A stretch of 6,457 nt of DNA, taken from the NCBI GenBank assembly GCA_021154515.1, contig JAJKIL010000385.1, forward strand, positions 1 through 6,457. Reading direction: 5' to 3'. A program made the translations under genes and the position numbers. Positions 6,113 through 6,457 of this stretch are shown in pieces (position 1 is the stretch's first letter; the number at the start of each line of letters is the position of its first letter). The notes beneath the pieces were generated by a model. That model saw only the letters and a program-made list of their open reading frames with translations. It was not told where the DNA came from and searched no databases. Origin of the DNA: Niastella sp. GTDB taxonomy: Bacteria; Bacteroidota; Bacteroidia; Chitinophagales; Chitinophagaceae.

Positions 6113-6145
6113 TTTTGGTCATTGAGCTTTATTTCCGCAACTTTG
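6113..6145 (+). promoter_or_regulatory. Candidate promoter for the DHH phosphoesterase gene
   Basis: TTTTG at 6113-6117 is followed after 20 bp by CAACTTTG (6138-6145), which matches TAnnTTTG in all but the first base, with good spacing for a Bacteroidota promoter. The ATG is only 11 bp beyond the -7 element, so the mRNA would have a very short leader. It overlaps back-to-back with the ndk promoter candidate in an 86-bp divergent spacer. Confidence 0.35.
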
Positions 6146-6155
6146 CTGCCGTTTC

Positions 6156-6457
6156 ATGAAACCTATACAAGACATATATCCCCATTTAACAACCCCGCGC
6201 AATGTGGTGATTACCACGCATCAGAAGCCTGATGCCGACGCTATGGGCAGCTCATTGGCCATGTATCATTTTCTGACCTCCCTGGGTCATTCAGTTACCG
6301 TAGTGTCACCTACGAACTGGGCCAAATGGCTCGACTGGATGCCCGGAGCCGCGAATGTGATAGATTATGAACTGCAGCGCGACAGGGGCGAGGCCGCCTT
6401 AAAACAGGCGCAATGGGTTTTCTGCCTCGATTTTAATGTGCTGGTTCGTACCAAGCA
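6156..6457 (+). CDS. DHH-family phosphoesterase (NrnA-like oligoribonuclease/pAp phosphatase), N-terminal 100 codons
   Basis: The visible part begins a DHH-family phosphoesterase. 'VVITTHQKPDADAMGSS' (17-33) is the first metal-binding motif, with H22, D26 and D28 as expected Mn2+ ligands. 'VFCLDFNVLVRT' (88-99) contains a further conserved Asp (D92). Bacterial proteins of this kind (NrnA type) degrade nano-RNAs of 2-5 nucleotides and/or dephosphorylate 3'-phosphoadenosine 5'-phosphate to AMP in the cytoplasm. The assignment to that subgroup is inferred from the N-terminal motifs alone. The DHH motif proper and the C-terminal DHHA1 substrate-binding domain would lie beyond the right edge. The ATG at 6156 is supported by the alignment of 'PRNVVITTH' close to the N-terminus, as usual for the family. 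Confidence 0.9.
   Translation, partial: MKPIQDIYPHLTTPRNVVITTHQKPDADAMGSSLAMYHFLTSLGHSVTVVSPTNWAKWLDWMPGAANVIDYELQRDRGEAALKQAQWVFCLDFNVLVRTK

Noticed and set aside
5942..6232. 96-codon plus-strand frame overlapping ndk and the DHH gene start
   Set aside because: It runs antisense through ndk and out of frame through the DHH phosphoesterase, both of which are secure.

Overview
The window looks like chromosomal DNA of a Bacteroidota bacterium, most likely from the Chitinophagaceae (Chitinophaga/Niastella-like). This is an inference from protein style, moderate GC content, TAnnTTTG-type promoter candidates, the absence of Shine-Dalgarno sequences before the genes, and signal peptides ending in ...AQ. 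No taxonomic search was possible.

Left part (1-4219, minus strand): three consecutive genes transcribed leftwards, probably one operon. Each has a signal peptide, and all belong or appear to belong to the DUF3857 / transglutaminase-like family of exported Bacteroidota proteins. The first two (635 and 644 aa) are complete and homologous from end to end. The third is cut by the window edge after 86 codons. In both complete proteins the transglutaminase-like core has lost its catalytic Cys and His while keeping the Asp, so they look like non-enzymatic folds.

Middle (4220-4505): a 286-bp divergent intergenic region holding an array of 7-bp repeats inside a long imperfect inverted repeat, plus weak promoter candidates. 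It is followed by a plus-strand gene for an exported TraB/GumN-family protein (4506-5492) with both GxxH motifs intact.

Right part: the TraB/GumN gene and ndk (nucleoside diphosphate kinase, 5653-6069, minus) converge on a strong, probably bidirectional hairpin terminator. The hairpin is flanked by two arrays of 8-bp repeats in opposite orientation. Divergent from ndk, across 86 bp, starts a DHH-family phosphoesterase (NrnA-like, 6156 onward), cut by the right edge. These last two are ordinary housekeeping genes.

The most interesting material is the tandem set of catalytically degenerate DUF3857 proteins, the patches of near-identical DNA shared by two of them, and the phased 7-bp and 8-bp repeat arrays that fill several of the gaps between genes. 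No RNA genes, CRISPR arrays, insertion sequences or phage genes were seen.
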